Positions 1-9,239 are shown, numbered from the stretch's first letter. The stretch is 64,000 nt of DNA from Burkholderiales bacterium (GCA_030684405.1 JAUXYA010000019.1:1-64000); one strand, 5' to 3'. The notes: generated by a model from the sequence alone, not told the origin. Program-made: numbers and translations.

Positions 1-49
1 CCTGGAATACCTGCTTTGCCAAATCCAACCCAATTCGCTTAATCTTCAT
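1..49 (-). CDS. IS110-family transposase, N-terminal fragment (cut by window edge)
   Basis: Read on the minus strand, the first codons give MKIKRIGLDLAKQVFQ. The xxIGLDLAKxVFQ start is the hallmark of the RuvC-like DEDD domain that opens IS110-family transposases, with the first catalytic Asp in it. An AAGGAG ribosome site lies 8 nt before the ATG. Only 16 residues are inside the window, so whether the gene is intact is unknown. Family assignment rests on this short but very characteristic stretch. Confidence 0.8.
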   Translation of the reverse strand, partial: MKIKRIGLDLAKQVFQ

Positions 50-200
50 CTCGGACTCCTTCCCCTTTTGTCTGGTGGTCACAGCCTCCAGTCTGGCGCA
101 TCGACGCCGTCAGGTGGGAGGAGTCCATCCCATTGGGCTACAGCCCCGTGATTCGCTCACCTTGACGGTAAATGGGAATTTCATTTTGATAGGCGCTCTT
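1..200 (-). mobile_element. 5' end of an IS110-family insertion sequence
   Basis: The transposase start at 49 is preceded by about 150 bp of non-coding DNA before the next gene ends at 216. In IS110-type elements the non-coding end next to the transposase start often encodes the structured bridge RNA that guides insertion. The exact element boundary is not visible because these elements carry no long terminal inverted repeats; the end given here is approximate. Confidence 0.5.
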
Positions 201-215
201 AATCAGGTCGCAGCG

Positions 216-1502
216 TCAGGCGGCAGCGCCGGTGGCCGGCCGCCGGTCCGGCGACTGCAGCATTCTAGCCGCATCACCCAGCCTGCGGATGTCCGCGCCG
301 CCCGGCGCCTGGAAAATGCGCAGCCCGAATTCCGGAATGATCGCCAGCAGGTGATCAAAGATGTCCGACTGGATCGCCTCGTACTCGCCCCAGACCGTGG
401 TGTTGGTGAAGCACCAGATCTCCAGCGGCAGGCCGGTGGGACCAGGATTGCGTTGGCGCACCAGCGTCGTCATGCCCTGGTGGATGCCGGGATGGTTGCG
501 CAGGTAGCTGTCGACGTAGATGCGAAAAGTGCCGAGGTTGGTCAGCCGCCGCGCGTTGACCGGATCACGCCCCTGGGCCTCGAGCCGCGCATTCCACTCG
601 CCGATTTCCCGCTCCTTTTCTTCGAGGTGCTCGCGCAGCAACGCGAAGCGGTGCAAACACTCGCGCTCGGCAGCGCTGAAGAAACGCACGCTGTTCTGGT
701 CAATCAGCAGCGAGCGCTGGATACGGCGGCCGCCGGATTCGCTCATGCCGCGCCAGTTTTTGAAGGACTCCGTGATCAGGCGCTTGGTCGGGATCGTGGT
801 TATGGTCTTGTCCCAGTTCTGCACCTTCACCGTGTGCAGCGCGATGTCGATCACGTCGCCGTCGGCATTGAGCTGCGGCATCTCGATCCAGTCGCCGACG
901 CGCACCATGTCGTTCGACGAAATCTGCACGCTCGCCACCAGCGAGAGCAGCGTATCCTGGAAAACCAGCATCAGGACCGCCGCCATCGCACCGAGGCCGG
1001 AGAGCAGAATAAGCGGCGAACGGTCGATCAGGGTCGCGATGATCAGAACCGTCGCCAGCACGTAGATCACCAGCTTGACCACCTGCAGATAACCCTTGAT
1101 CGGCTTGCTCGCAGCATCCGGGCGCCGGCGGTAGAGGTCGTTGGCGACATCCAGCGCCGCGCCCAACGCCAGGGCCAGTGTCAGCACGACGAAGGCGCCA
1201 CAGACGTTCTGCACCACGGTCACCAACGCCGCCGGCAGATCGGGCACCGCCGCCACGCCCGCAGAAAGCACCAGCGCCGGCACCACGTTCGACAAGCGCC
1301 GGATCACGTCATGGCGGGACAGCCCTTCATCGGCGCCCAGCGGTGTCGCGCGCAACACGCGGTAGGCGCCGCGCACGAGGATGCGCTTGGCGATCCAGTT
1401 CGACAGCCAGGCCGCGGTCAGCAGCAGCAAAAGTGCCACCAGCATATAGGCCCGGGGGTAGTCGTTCAGCATTGCGGACAGTTGCTCGAAGCCGTTGATC
1501 AC
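216..1502 (-). CDS. ybdG: MscS-family mechanosensitive channel (YbdG type)
   Basis: Inner-membrane channel that opens on membrane tension and releases osmolytes during hypo-osmotic shock. The 428-residue protein has hydrophobic segments near residues 16-34, 73-86, 96-118 and 139-157. The MscS pore helix is at about 165-192 (GLGAMAAVLMLVF), followed by the beta domain with GDWIEMP and the conserved NWDKTITTIPT. These blocks match E. coli YbdG closely, and the length fits that family (about 415). A GTG start at 1502 is chosen because AGAGGAG lies 9-10 nt upstream; a longer ATG reading to 1562 has no such site. It stands alone on the minus strand. Confidence 0.93.
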   Translation of the reverse strand: MINGFEQLSAMLNDYPRAYMLVALLLLLTAAWLSNWIAKRILVRGAYRVLRATPLGADEGLSRHDVIRRLSNVVPALVLSAGVAAVPDLPAALVTVVQNVCGAFVVLTLALALGAALDVANDLYRRRPDAASKPIKGYLQVVKLVIYVLATVLIIATLIDRSPLILLSGLGAMAAVLMLVFQDTLLSLVASVQISSNDMVRVGDWIEMPQLNADGDVIDIALHTVKVQNWDKTITTIPTKRLITESFKNWRGMSESGGRRIQRSLLIDQNSVRFFSAAERECLHRFALLREHLEEKEREIGEWNARLEAQGRDPVNARRLTNLGTFRIYVDSYLRNHPGIHQGMTTLVRQRNPGPTGLPLEIWCFTNTTVWGEYEAIQSDIFDHLLAIIPEFGLRIFQAPGGADIRRLGDAARMLQSPDRRPATGAAA

Positions 1503-1646
1503 GGTCTGTTCTCCTCTTGATGGATTGCAGCCCGTCGTTGCGGACCGTGAATGGGCGTGCATGAACGCCGGCGCGGGGAGCGCTTATATAAAGACAAGCA
1601 GACACTGCGGGAGGTTCCCGCAGATTTCAGGGGATACAGCGGGGAA

Positions 1647-2603
1647 TTATTTTTCCGAGCCGCGGATGAAGGCGTCCAGCACACCGCACCAGCCCAGCGC
1701 GAGGTTTCTGCGGTTGTAGCCGCCGCCGCCGAAACCCATGATGCGGCCGCCGCACATCTCATTCGCCAGCACACAAAGTCGCTGTGCGGCGTGGGCATGC
1801 GCCTGCGGTGTGTACTGCAGGTGCGCCAGCGGATCGCCGGCAATGCTGTCGGCCCCTGCCTGGAATACGATGAACTCCGGCTTGTGTGCGCGCAAATGCT
1901 CTTCGACGCGCTCCCAGGCCTTCATGAACTGGGCATCGGTCGAACCCGGTGCCATCGGGATGTTCAGCTTCAAACCCGCGCCAGCACCTTTGCCGCGTTC
2001 AGTGTCGGCACCAGTGCCCGGATACAGAAAACGTCCGTCCTCATGAATGTCGGCATAGACCAGATCCGGATCGGATTCGTAAGGATAGTAGAGCCCGTCG
2101 CCGTGATGCACGTCGATATCGACATAGGCCACGCGCTTGACGCCGTATTGCGATCGCAGCGTGTCGATCACCACGCCGCAGTCGTTGAACACGCAGAAAC
2201 CCGCCGCCCGCTCGCGCGCCGCATGGTGCAGGCCACCGATCGGCTGGAAAGTGCGCAGCGCTTCCCCCGCCATGATCCGCGCCAGCCCGTCGAGGGCAGC
2301 GCCCACCACATGGGCCGAAGCCTCGTAGACACCGGAGAAGGCCGGCGTGTCGCCGTGGTCGATCAGGCCGTATCCCTGCTCGGAGAGTTCATGCACCCGC
2401 GCGACATGGGCTTCGTCGTGGAAACGGCTGATTTCCTCAACCGAGGCCGCGCGTGAACCGCAGATCTCGGCAGACTTGTCGAGTTTTTGATTGTGCGCTT
2501 CCGTCCAGAACGCATTTTGGCGGTCCGGCCCCCAGGGATGACCATCGGGAAATCCGTAACTGCCCAGCGCATCGTCCACATACAACAAAACTTCCGATTT
2601 CAT
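1647..2603 (-). CDS. Histone-deacetylase-family (AcuC/HDAC-like) deacetylase
   Basis: Zinc hydrolase of the arginase/deacetylase fold, probably removing acetyl groups from a protein lysine or a polyamine. Visible active-site elements are the His pair GGLHHA (His126-His127), the metal-binding DIDVHHGDG at 162-170, GADSIAGDP near 260 and the GFGGGGYN turn near 295. At 318 residues it is normal length for bacterial class II-like HDACs, and all expected zinc ligands are present. AGGAGG lies 5 nt before the ATG. The substrate cannot be told from sequence; acetylpolyamine amidohydrolase and acetoin-utilisation roles are alternatives. Confidence 0.92.
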   Translation of the reverse strand: MKSEVLLYVDDALGSYGFPDGHPWGPDRQNAFWTEAHNQKLDKSAEICGSRAASVEEISRFHDEAHVARVHELSEQGYGLIDHGDTPAFSGVYEASAHVVGAALDGLARIMAGEALRTFQPIGGLHHAARERAAGFCVFNDCGVVIDTLRSQYGVKRVAYVDIDVHHGDGLYYPYESDPDLVYADIHEDGRFLYPGTGADTERGKGAGAGLKLNIPMAPGSTDAQFMKAWERVEEHLRAHKPEFIVFQAGADSIAGDPLAHLQYTPQAHAHAAQRLCVLANEMCGGRIMGFGGGGYNRRNLALGWCGVLDAFIRGSEK

Positions 2604-2665
2604 GCTGCCTCCTGCTGAAAAAATAACGTCAAAAGCTTTTGGCCGCAGATGGCACAGAGAGCATC

Positions 2666-2748
2666 GTCATTCCGGACGTGTGGCGCGCAATCCGGAATCC
2701 AGAGGATTTTCCAGGTCCGCACTGGATTCCGGCTTGCGCCGGAATGAC
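2666..2748. repeat. Interspersed palindromic repeat, copy 1 (two-hairpin form)
   Basis: The unit begins gtcattccggac, continues to atccggaatccag, and ends with tggattccgg...ccggaatgac. It forms two back-to-back imperfect hairpins with mirror-image ends. The same unit recurs at 13244-13279 (one hairpin only) and 62424-62516 (full form). All copies are intergenic. It sits between the deacetylase start and the end of the next radical SAM gene. Confidence 0.85.
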
Positions 2749-2809
2749 ATCCGGGCAAAGGGTTTCTCTGTTTTCTCTGTGCATCATGTAGCTCCTTTTG
2801 ACTTCGACT

Positions 2810-3925
2810 TTAAAACAAATCCCCCTGCTTCATCACCCCCGGCACCCGGAACTGCGAGGTGTCACGCCGCATGCCTTCGCCGCGCCGCGCCGGGTTGAGG
2901 CCGGCTTTTTTGCAGGCGACGCTGAAGCGTTGCTTGAGCAACTGTGCAAACTCACCCTCGCCGCGCATGCGACTGCCGAATTCGGGATCATTGTCGCGAC
3001 CGCCCCTCAAGGCCTGTACGCGACTCATCACATGCGCTGCCTTCAGCGGATAGTGGCGCTCCAGCCATTCGCGGAACAGCGTCTTCACCTCGTAGGGCAG
3101 GCGCATCAGGATATAGGCACAGCGCTGCGCGCCGTGTTCCGCCGCTGCGGCGACCAGTGTCTCGATTTCGTGGTCGTTGAGGAAGGGCACCACCGGCGCC
3201 ACCATAACCCCCGCGGGAATGCCGGCATCCGCCAGCGCACGCACCGCCTGCAGCCGTCGCGCCGGCGCCGTGCAACGCGGCTCCATGCGTCGCGCCAGTT
3301 CATGGTCCAGCGTAGTCACCGATACGAACACCTCGGCAAGCCCCTTCGCCGCCATCGGCGCGAGAATGTCGATGTCGCGCTCAACCAGCGCATTCTTGGT
3401 GACAATGCCCACCGGCTGGTTGAATTCGGCGCAGACCTCGAGAATGCCGCGGGTGATGCGCTTCTCGCGCTCCGCCGGCTGGTAGGGATCGGTGTTGGCG
3501 CCGAGCGCGATCAACTCGCAGCGGTAACCGGGTTTCGACAGTTCCTTGCGCAACAGCTCCGCCGCATTCACCTTGGCGAAAATCCGCGTCTCGAAATCAA
3601 TTCCCGGCGACAGGTTGCGATAGGCATGGCTGGGCCGCGCATAGCAGTAGATGCAGCCGTGCTCGCAGCCCTGGTAGGGATTGATCGACTGGGTGAAGGG
3701 AATGTCGGGCGACTCGTTGCGCGCGATGATCGATTTCGCGCGCTCGTCGGTGACCACCGTCTTCAGTGCACGCTCCTCTCCGCTTGCCGCCGCATTTGGG
3801 TCACTGCTCCAGCCGTCGTCGAAGGCCTCGCGCTCGACCCGCTCAAAGCGCCCTTCCGGATTGACGCCGGCACCGCGGCCCTTGCGCGGATCGCTGTGTT
3901 TGCCGGACAGCGTGCGCAGCGCCAC
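2810..3925 (-). CDS. PA0069-family radical SAM protein
   Basis: Radical S-adenosylmethionine enzyme of unknown substrate, distantly similar to spore photoproduct lyase-like proteins. The [4Fe-4S] cluster motif CEHGCIYC (Cys87, Cys91, Cys94) is intact. The N-terminal KGRGAGVNPEGRFE segment and the INPYQGCEHGC context are typical of this 350-370 residue family. The start is a GTG; a GGAG site overlaps the stop codon of the upstream thioesterase gene 2 bp away, which suggests translational coupling. Reaction unknown; family assignment is firm. Confidence 0.9.
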   Translation of the reverse strand: MALRTLSGKHSDPRKGRGAGVNPEGRFERVEREAFDDGWSSDPNAAASGEERALKTVVTDERAKSIIARNESPDIPFTQSINPYQGCEHGCIYCYARPSHAYRNLSPGIDFETRIFAKVNAAELLRKELSKPGYRCELIALGANTDPYQPAEREKRITRGILEVCAEFNQPVGIVTKNALVERDIDILAPMAAKGLAEVFVSVTTLDHELARRMEPRCTAPARRLQAVRALADAGIPAGVMVAPVVPFLNDHEIETLVAAAAEHGAQRCAYILMRLPYEVKTLFREWLERHYPLKAAHVMSRVQALRGGRDNDPEFGSRMRGEGEFAQLLKQRFSVACKKAGLNPARRGEGMRRDTSQFRVPGVMKQGDLF

Positions 3926-3927
3926 CG

Positions 3928-4935
3928 TTACTCCGCGCGATAGGCGTGGGTGGTCATCAGTTCGAAGACCTTGCGCCGGCCGCCGTCGCGGCCCTTGCCG
4001 GTAACTTCCGTGCGCACCACTGCGACCATACGCCCGTGGTGCACGACCTTCGAGCGGATGCGCAGCGATCTCCCTTCACCGGGGCTGATGTACCAGGCCG
4101 ACAGTGCGGTCAGTTGCCAGTGCGGTGTCAGCGCAGCCACCGCATTGTCAGCGGCGAGCCCGAGCAGGATGCCGCCCTGCACATGTCCGACACGGTTGCC
4201 GATATGCGGCCCGTTTTTCACCACCGACTGCGCGCCGCCGGCGACATGTTTCGCATCGACGCTCCAGAAACGGTCGATGAAGGCGCTGCCGCGCGCCGCC
4301 GACTGCGCCAACGCCTCTTCCGCGATCGCAATCACTTTTTTCTCGTCGGGCCGCAGCTTGCCACCGGGAATCTCCGGCATCGGATTTTCGCCGCGGCGGC
4401 GCTGCGGCACCGGATGCATTTCGACGCCCTTCGGCGGCTTCAAAATCATGAATGTCCCGGTACCCGTGCAGACTATCCCCGCGGCATTACCGATCTGCAC
4501 CGTGCTCACGCCCTGCCGTCCCGCCGCGCCCGCGACGAAACCGAACATCGCACCGCGGCCCTCGAGCCGGCCCGTGCGCTGCGCGCCGGTGAACTGCAGG
4601 TTCATGGTGACCGTCGCCAGCCGCGTGTGCGAAGGCAATCCCGCACGCACCGCCGCCGCCATCACCAGATCGGCGAGGATCGCGAGGCTCGCCATGCCGA
4701 GTTGGCCATCGGCCTGCGCGCAATGCGGAGCGACATCCACCGACAGCGCGGTGTAGTCGGTGCCGACATGGTCATAAGAGAGATCAAGAAAATTGCCGGC
4801 GAAGTGGTAACCGGGTTCGCGGTTGAGCGCGATGCCGCGCAGCACCTGCGCGCGAATGAAATCCTGGGTCGAATCAGACATTGCGGAGTTAAGGGTTACG
4901 TCAGAAGTGGATGCAGCGTGATCGAAGGCAGTCAT
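3928..4935 (-). CDS. Tandem hotdog-fold thioesterase (PaaI-like)
   Basis: Probably hydrolyses acyl-CoA thioesters in the cytoplasm. The 335-residue protein contains two hotdog halves. The first, about residues 45-170, contains GQLGMASLAILADL and TVTMNLQF; the second, about 215-335, contains GHVQGGILLGLAADNA. Both halves show the PaaI pattern of a gly-rich turn followed by a long helix. The first ATG has no clear ribosome site; an internal ATG 18 codons in (MSDSTQDF) is an alternative start. It runs into the radical SAM gene 2 bp downstream. Confidence 0.8.
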   Translation of the reverse strand: MTAFDHAASTSDVTLNSAMSDSTQDFIRAQVLRGIALNREPGYHFAGNFLDLSYDHVGTDYTALSVDVAPHCAQADGQLGMASLAILADLVMAAAVRAGLPSHTRLATVTMNLQFTGAQRTGRLEGRGAMFGFVAGAAGRQGVSTVQIGNAAGIVCTGTGTFMILKPPKGVEMHPVPQRRRGENPMPEIPGGKLRPDEKKVIAIAEEALAQSAARGSAFIDRFWSVDAKHVAGGAQSVVKNGPHIGNRVGHVQGGILLGLAADNAVAALTPHWQLTALSAWYISPGEGRSLRIRSKVVHHGRMVAVVRTEVTGKGRDGGRRKVFELMTTHAYRAE

Positions 4936-4999
4936 CGACCGATTGTAACAAGTGCCCTCAGGGGCAGATCGCGGGGAGAGTGATTATAAATACTTGATT

Positions 5000-5887
5000 T
5001 TATTGATAATTTTGTAATTCCTTCGCTATGGCATCAAGTGCCGCCTGCGGAGCACTGCCCTGCGCCCGTGCCAGTTCCAAGGCAATGCTGTTCAAAGCGC
5101 GATAGGCCGCGGCGATCTGTGGATCAAAACTCTCCAGCGCAGCGAGTTGCCGGCGCACCACCTCCGCATCACCGCGCGCCACCGGCCCGGTCAGCGCGCG
5201 CACCGTGCCCAGCGCAAACACGTTGTCCAGCGTATCGCGCACCAGCGGCTCCATCATCTGCTGCGCCGTCGCGCGATCAAGCCCGGCGTTCTGATAAACA
5301 CGAAGCCCCGCCTCCATCAATGCAGTGAGGCCGTTGCAGACCAGCACGCTTGCCGCGTGATAGAGCGTCTTGCCCGCGGGATCGATAGTCGCGACCTGCG
5401 CGCCGAGACCCTCGAACAAAGGCTGCAGCACCGCGATCGCGGCAGCATCGCCCTCGACCGTGCACCAGGTGCCGGCGAAGGACTGCAGCGCCGCCGCGGG
5501 ATCGGCGAAACTTTTCAGCGGATGCAGGCTGGCGATGTGCGCGCCGGAAGCGGCCAGTGGTGCCAACAGCGACGAAGGCAGCGATCCGCTGCAATGGAAC
5601 ACGATGTCACCCGAGCGGATCGTGCCGCTTGCGGCCAGCGCCGCCGCCACCGGCGCGATCGCCGCATCCGGCGGCGTCAGCAGCCACAACGCAGCCGCCC
5701 GCATCTCCGGCAACCGGCGTACCGCGAGTCCGCTGCCGATGAAGGCCACCGCCGACTGCGCCGTCGCGTATTCCGCACTCAGCACGTCCTGCAGCGCGCA
5801 GGCGCCACCGCCCGCCAGCAGGGCCGCCAGCGTGAGGCCGGCGCGTCCGGGCCCGATCAGGTTCAGTGTCGGCGGGGTTGCGGTCAT
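5000..5887 (-). CDS. Rossmann-fold/DUF2520 protein
   Basis: Predicted NAD(P)-binding oxidoreductase-like protein of unknown substrate. It opens with a dinucleotide-binding loop IGPGRAG at residues 11-17, then HCSGSLPSS and a SLHPLKSF segment (about 115-122). The C-terminal helical DUF2520 half contains LYHAASVLVCNGL. The architecture resembles 6-phosphogluconate dehydrogenase-type enzymes. Length (295) is normal. The stop codon overlaps an AT-rich motif seen at several places in the window. Confidence 0.87.
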   Translation of the reverse strand: MTATPPTLNLIGPGRAGLTLAALLAGGGACALQDVLSAEYATAQSAVAFIGSGLAVRRLPEMRAAALWLLTPPDAAIAPVAAALAASGTIRSGDIVFHCSGSLPSSLLAPLAASGAHIASLHPLKSFADPAAALQSFAGTWCTVEGDAAAIAVLQPLFEGLGAQVATIDPAGKTLYHAASVLVCNGLTALMEAGLRVYQNAGLDRATAQQMMEPLVRDTLDNVFALGTVRALTGPVARGDAEVVRRQLAALESFDPQIAAAYRALNSIALELARAQGSAPQAALDAIAKELQNYQ

Positions 5888-5987
5888 GGCGGCATGGTAA
5901 CGCAGCCGAACCGCGCCTCAAGTCGGGTCCGGGATCTGCCGTTAACCCGTGGGCAAAGCGCCGTCTTCATTCATCAGGAACATGCCC

Positions 5988-6839
5988 ATGGACACCGCCG
6001 TCATCGACCGCGAAGCCGAATCCATCGCCAGATCGGTGGGTATACCGCCCTGCCCGGCGATCCTTACCGGGCTGGTCGCGCAGATGCGCTCCGACGATCC
6101 GGATTTCCCGAAAATCGCCAAACTGATCGGCACCGACGTTGCGCTCGCCGCGACCATGCTGAAAACGGTCAACTCGCCGTTTTACGGTCTGCCGCAGAAA
6201 ATCAGCTCGATCCCGCAGGCGCTGGCGCTGCTCGGGCTGCGCAACGTTTCGCATCTCGTCACGCGGCTGCTGCTGCAACAGGCCTTCCCGGTCGGCGACG
6301 GCGAAGCGATGGAGCGTTACTGGGAATCCTCGTCGGCGATCGCCGTCCTCCTCGCCTTCATCGCCCGCAAGACCCGCAAACTCGACCGCGACGACGCCTA
6401 TACCTACGGCCTGTTCCGCGACTGCGGCATCCCGGTGATGATGATGAATTTCACCGACCATCCGGAAATTCTCGACGCCGCCTACAACGATCCCGCGCGC
6501 CTGCTCTCCGAAATCGAAAACGAACAACTCGGCGTCGACCATGCCGGCGTCGGCGCGGAACTCGCCGAATCCTGGCATCTCTCGGCCGCCACCAGCGCCG
6601 CGATCCGCCACCACCATAACTATGCCGTTCTGCGCGGTGGCGATGCGGTGCCGCTGCAGAGCCAGTTGATGATCGCGCTGGGCGTGCTTGCCGAACGGCT
6701 CTACCGCGACCACTGCGGCGACAAGCCGGGCGTGGAATGGGAACGTGCCGGCGCGGATGCGCTGGCGGCAGCCGACCTCAGTGCGGAAGTATTCGCGGAA
6801 CTGGCAAAGGAAATCGACGACGTACTCGCCGCAAAATAA
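5988..6839 (+). CDS. HDOD domain signalling protein
   Basis: HDOD proteins are degenerate HD-domain regulators often found in two-component and cyclic-nucleotide signalling. The protein (283 residues) shows the HDOD core: IPPCPAILTGL near the start, ATMLKTVNSPFYGLPQKI, SIPQALALLGLRNV, and the DCGIPVMMM region. The ATG at 5988 is preferred because CAGGAA lies 7 nt upstream; ATG 5982 and GTG 5949 are possible longer starts. It is single and convergent with the next gene. Confidence 0.87.
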   Translation: MDTAVIDREAESIARSVGIPPCPAILTGLVAQMRSDDPDFPKIAKLIGTDVALAATMLKTVNSPFYGLPQKISSIPQALALLGLRNVSHLVTRLLLQQAFPVGDGEAMERYWESSSAIAVLLAFIARKTRKLDRDDAYTYGLFRDCGIPVMMMNFTDHPEILDAAYNDPARLLSEIENEQLGVDHAGVGAELAESWHLSAATSAAIRHHHNYAVLRGGDAVPLQSQLMIALGVLAERLYRDHCGDKPGVEWERAGADALAAADLSAEVFAELAKEIDDVLAAK

Positions 6840-6855
6840 ATAAGCGCGTCAGCCC

Positions 6856-7233
6856 TCAGACCGGACCGTCCGCCGCCTGCACGCGTCGCGACGACAGCCG
6901 TGCAGCGATCAACCCGGCGACGAACTGCGGTACCGACACCACGGTCATTGCGATGATCGCCAGCGGCCACAGCGACAGCGAATTGCCGCATACTGCAAGC
7001 GCCGCGGCCTGTCCTACTGCCATCGCCAGCGCCCAGCGCCAGGCGCGCCGCGGCCAGTGCCAGGCCAGCACGAAAACGATTACAAACATCAGCGGAATGC
7101 CGATGCTGAAATATTCAGTGGCATCCCAGGCCTCTCGGCGCCCGGTCGCCTGCGCGATCGCAAAACACACCGCGAAACCGCTGACCGCGGCCAGCGTGTA
7201 CGGCAACCAGCCCTCGCTGCGCTGCCCGTTCAT
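6856..7233 (-). CDS. Small integral membrane protein, unknown function
   Basis: A 125-residue protein with about four hydrophobic segments: residues 12-28, 44-60, 68-84 and 88-112. It ends in a basic tail (RLSSRR) that suggests a cytoplasmic C terminus. No recognised domain. Its start overlaps the stop of the upstream secreted-protein gene by 4 bp (ATGA), so the two are probably co-translated. Confidence 0.72.
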   Translation of the reverse strand: MNGQRSEGWLPYTLAAVSGFAVCFAIAQATGRREAWDATEYFSIGIPLMFVIVFVLAWHWPRRAWRWALAMAVGQAAALAVCGNSLSLWPLAIIAMTVVSVPQFVAGLIAARLSSRRVQAADGPV

Positions 7234-7895
7234 TTCCAGCGCAGCCCGTCAACCATCAGCCGCGCCGTGCCCACCGCCTCGTCGAGATCGGTGCGTATGC
7301 CCTTCAGCGTGATCGTGAACAGGGCGATGCGCTCCGGCCCGAACACGTTGTAGGTGAAGGAGGTCAGCAGGTTGGCATTGTCGTAATACACCGCCTCGTA
7401 CACCGTCCCGTGCTGCGACAGCTCGGCATCACCCGCGCGCGCCATCAGCCAGCCCCCACGCGTCTCCCCCTGCTCCGCCTTGCGCAGCCGCTCCCGCGCG
7501 CCGGCATACTGCTCCGGCGCGAGTTTTCCGGACACGCTCAGCTGGATCATCTCGTTCTGCGCGTTGAAAAAACTCGCCATCGCGAAGGAACTGCGCAGTT
7601 CGTTGTTGAACACCGACCAGCCGGCCGGCGCCTCGTAAATGAAGAAATCGCGTTCAACGCGGTTGGCGGCAGAGGACTGGGAGGCGGGCTTGGCTGCGGG
7701 TTTGGTTTCAGTATTGCTTTCCGCAGCGATGCCGCCAATGGGCAACAGCAGCAGAACCGCCAGAGATGCTCCGATACTGCCTTGGCGAAACTCCCGTCCT
7801 CTCCGCGAGCGGGACGAGGCGGATTTTATTTTGTCAGACAATCCAGGCCGATGATTTTCCAGTTTTTCCACGATCCGATACAGTTTACGGGACAA
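7230..7895 (-). CDS. Hypothetical exported protein
   Basis: Unrecognised 221-residue protein. A basic N-terminal region (SRSRRGREFR) is followed by a hydrophobic stretch near residues 41-58 ending AAES, which looks like a long Sec signal peptide or membrane anchor. The mature part contains FFIYEAPAGWSVFNN and VYEAVYYDNANLLTSF, suggesting a beta-rich periplasmic domain. A shorter start further in is possible. Coupled by ATGA overlap to the downstream membrane protein. Confidence 0.7.
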   Translation of the reverse strand: MSRKLYRIVEKLENHRPGLSDKIKSASSRSRRGREFRQGSIGASLAVLLLLPIGGIAAESNTETKPAAKPASQSSAANRVERDFFIYEAPAGWSVFNNELRSSFAMASFFNAQNEMIQLSVSGKLAPEQYAGARERLRKAEQGETRGGWLMARAGDAELSQHGTVYEAVYYDNANLLTSFTYNVFGPERIALFTITLKGIRTDLDEAVGTARLMVDGLRWK

Positions 7896-7898
7896 GAT

Positions 7899-9230
7899 TC
7901 AAGGCACCGCCAGTCGCGCCAGCTCTCCGGCGTCGTGCAGCTCCGCCAATGACCAGCAGCAATCGATCAGCTTGCGGGTTTGCGGCTGCGGCAGGGTATC
8001 AGCGGCCAGATCAATGAACTTGCGCTCCAGGTCCTGATCGCTCATCGGATTGCTGGCGCTGCCCAGGGCATGCGGAATGTGGCAGTCGATCACCTCGCCG
8101 CCGGCCAGCGTCATGGTCACACGCGCCTCGTCTTCGCGCAACTGCTCGTCAGCCTCGGCCACAATGCGTTCACGCAGTGCCGCCACACGCGGATCAAAAA
8201 CCAGCTCATCGGTGTACTGGCGTTCACCGGCAATGCCTTCCACGATGGACACGGCCGCAGAATGATAAAGACTCCACTTGCTTTCGAGCCCGCCTTTCGG
8301 CGACTTGATGCCCGTGAGTTTCAGGGCAAGGGGATGCGCGCGCAGCGTCATGCCGGTGATCCTCGCCGGATCGACCGGCGGCGACCCACGCAGTTGCAGA
8401 CAGGCGTCGATGACCGGATGGCAGACAACACCGCAAGCATGAGGCTTGTAGGTGTTGAGCTCCATTTCCCAGACCTTGCCCAGTCCAGCGAGAACCTCGC
8501 CAAGGTCATGCCGGGTCGATACCGCATTGGCGAAACCCCGGGGCGCCTCAATGACCCGCTCAGAACTGGTGAAACCCTGCGCAGCCAGAAGAGCCGCCTG
8601 CATACCGTTCTGCGCCGCACGCCCGTGAACGAAACTCTTGCACATGGTCCCGGCCATGTCGCGCAGGCCCGCCGCCTGGGTGCCGGCGATGCCGAAGGCC
8701 CAGGCCATCTTCTGCTCATCAAGGCCCAGCACCTTGCCGATGGCGGCGGCCGCACCGAACACACCGGCGGTGCCGGTGATATACCAGTTGACGTTGTGCC
8801 CCTGGTAAATGGCGTTGGCGATGCGGCATTCCACTTCCACCCCGAGCACGAAGGCGTGGAGGAATTCACTGCCTGAAAACGGCCGGTATTCGGCAAGCGC
8901 GAGCAGGGATGACGCCACCGGCACGCTGGGATGCACCAGTGTGCGCAGGTGCGTGTCGTCGAAATCAAGCACGTGCGCACTGATGCCGTTGATCAGCGCG
9001 GCGTGCAGGATGTCGAGCCGTTCGCGGCGACCCAGCACAGTAGCCTGTGCAGGCCCCGAGAACGGCGCCAGTGTCGCCAGCGCGACGGAGACGGCATCGT
9101 GATGCGCGCCGCCGATGGCGCAACCCATCCAGTTCACGACGGACCGTTTGGCCTCGCGGGCGGCGGCTGCAGGAATGTCCGCGGGCCGTGAATCGACGAC
9201 AAAACGTGCCAGCTCCCGGGTGATTTCCAT
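7899..9230 (-). CDS. MmgE/PrpD family protein
   Basis: Member of the family that includes 2-methylcitrate dehydratase (PrpD) and cis-aconitate decarboxylase. The N-terminal all-helical domain contains NWMGCAIGGAHHDA and INGISAHVLDFDDTH, and the mid region has KPHACGVVCHPVID. About 443 residues is typical. No other methylcitrate-cycle genes are nearby, so a different dicarboxylate or tricarboxylate substrate is likely. It lies directly behind a Bug receptor (the receptor stop adjoins a possible GTG start at 9239; ATG 9230 is preferred). That implies one transcript for substrate capture and catabolism. Confidence 0.88.
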   Translation of the reverse strand: MEITRELARFVVDSRPADIPAAAAREAKRSVVNWMGCAIGGAHHDAVSVALATLAPFSGPAQATVLGRRERLDILHAALINGISAHVLDFDDTHLRTLVHPSVPVASSLLALAEYRPFSGSEFLHAFVLGVEVECRIANAIYQGHNVNWYITGTAGVFGAAAAIGKVLGLDEQKMAWAFGIAGTQAAGLRDMAGTMCKSFVHGRAAQNGMQAALLAAQGFTSSERVIEAPRGFANAVSTRHDLGEVLAGLGKVWEMELNTYKPHACGVVCHPVIDACLQLRGSPPVDPARITGMTLRAHPLALKLTGIKSPKGGLESKWSLYHSAAVSIVEGIAGERQYTDELVFDPRVAALRERIVAEADEQLREDEARVTMTLAGGEVIDCHIPHALGSASNPMSDQDLERKFIDLAADTLPQPQTRKLIDCCWSLAELHDAGELARLAVP

Positions 9231-9239
9231 GTTGCCCAC

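Noticed and set aside
75-1520. Long plus-strand reading frame of 481 codons over the mechanosensitive channel
   Set aside because: It is antisense to a clear YbdG homologue, is rich in Arg/His/Gln as GC-rich shadows are, and has no family motif.
5147-6619. 490-codon plus-strand frame
   Set aside because: It crosses the DUF2520 gene (antisense) and the HDOD gene (same strand, other frame), both of which have clear family motifs.
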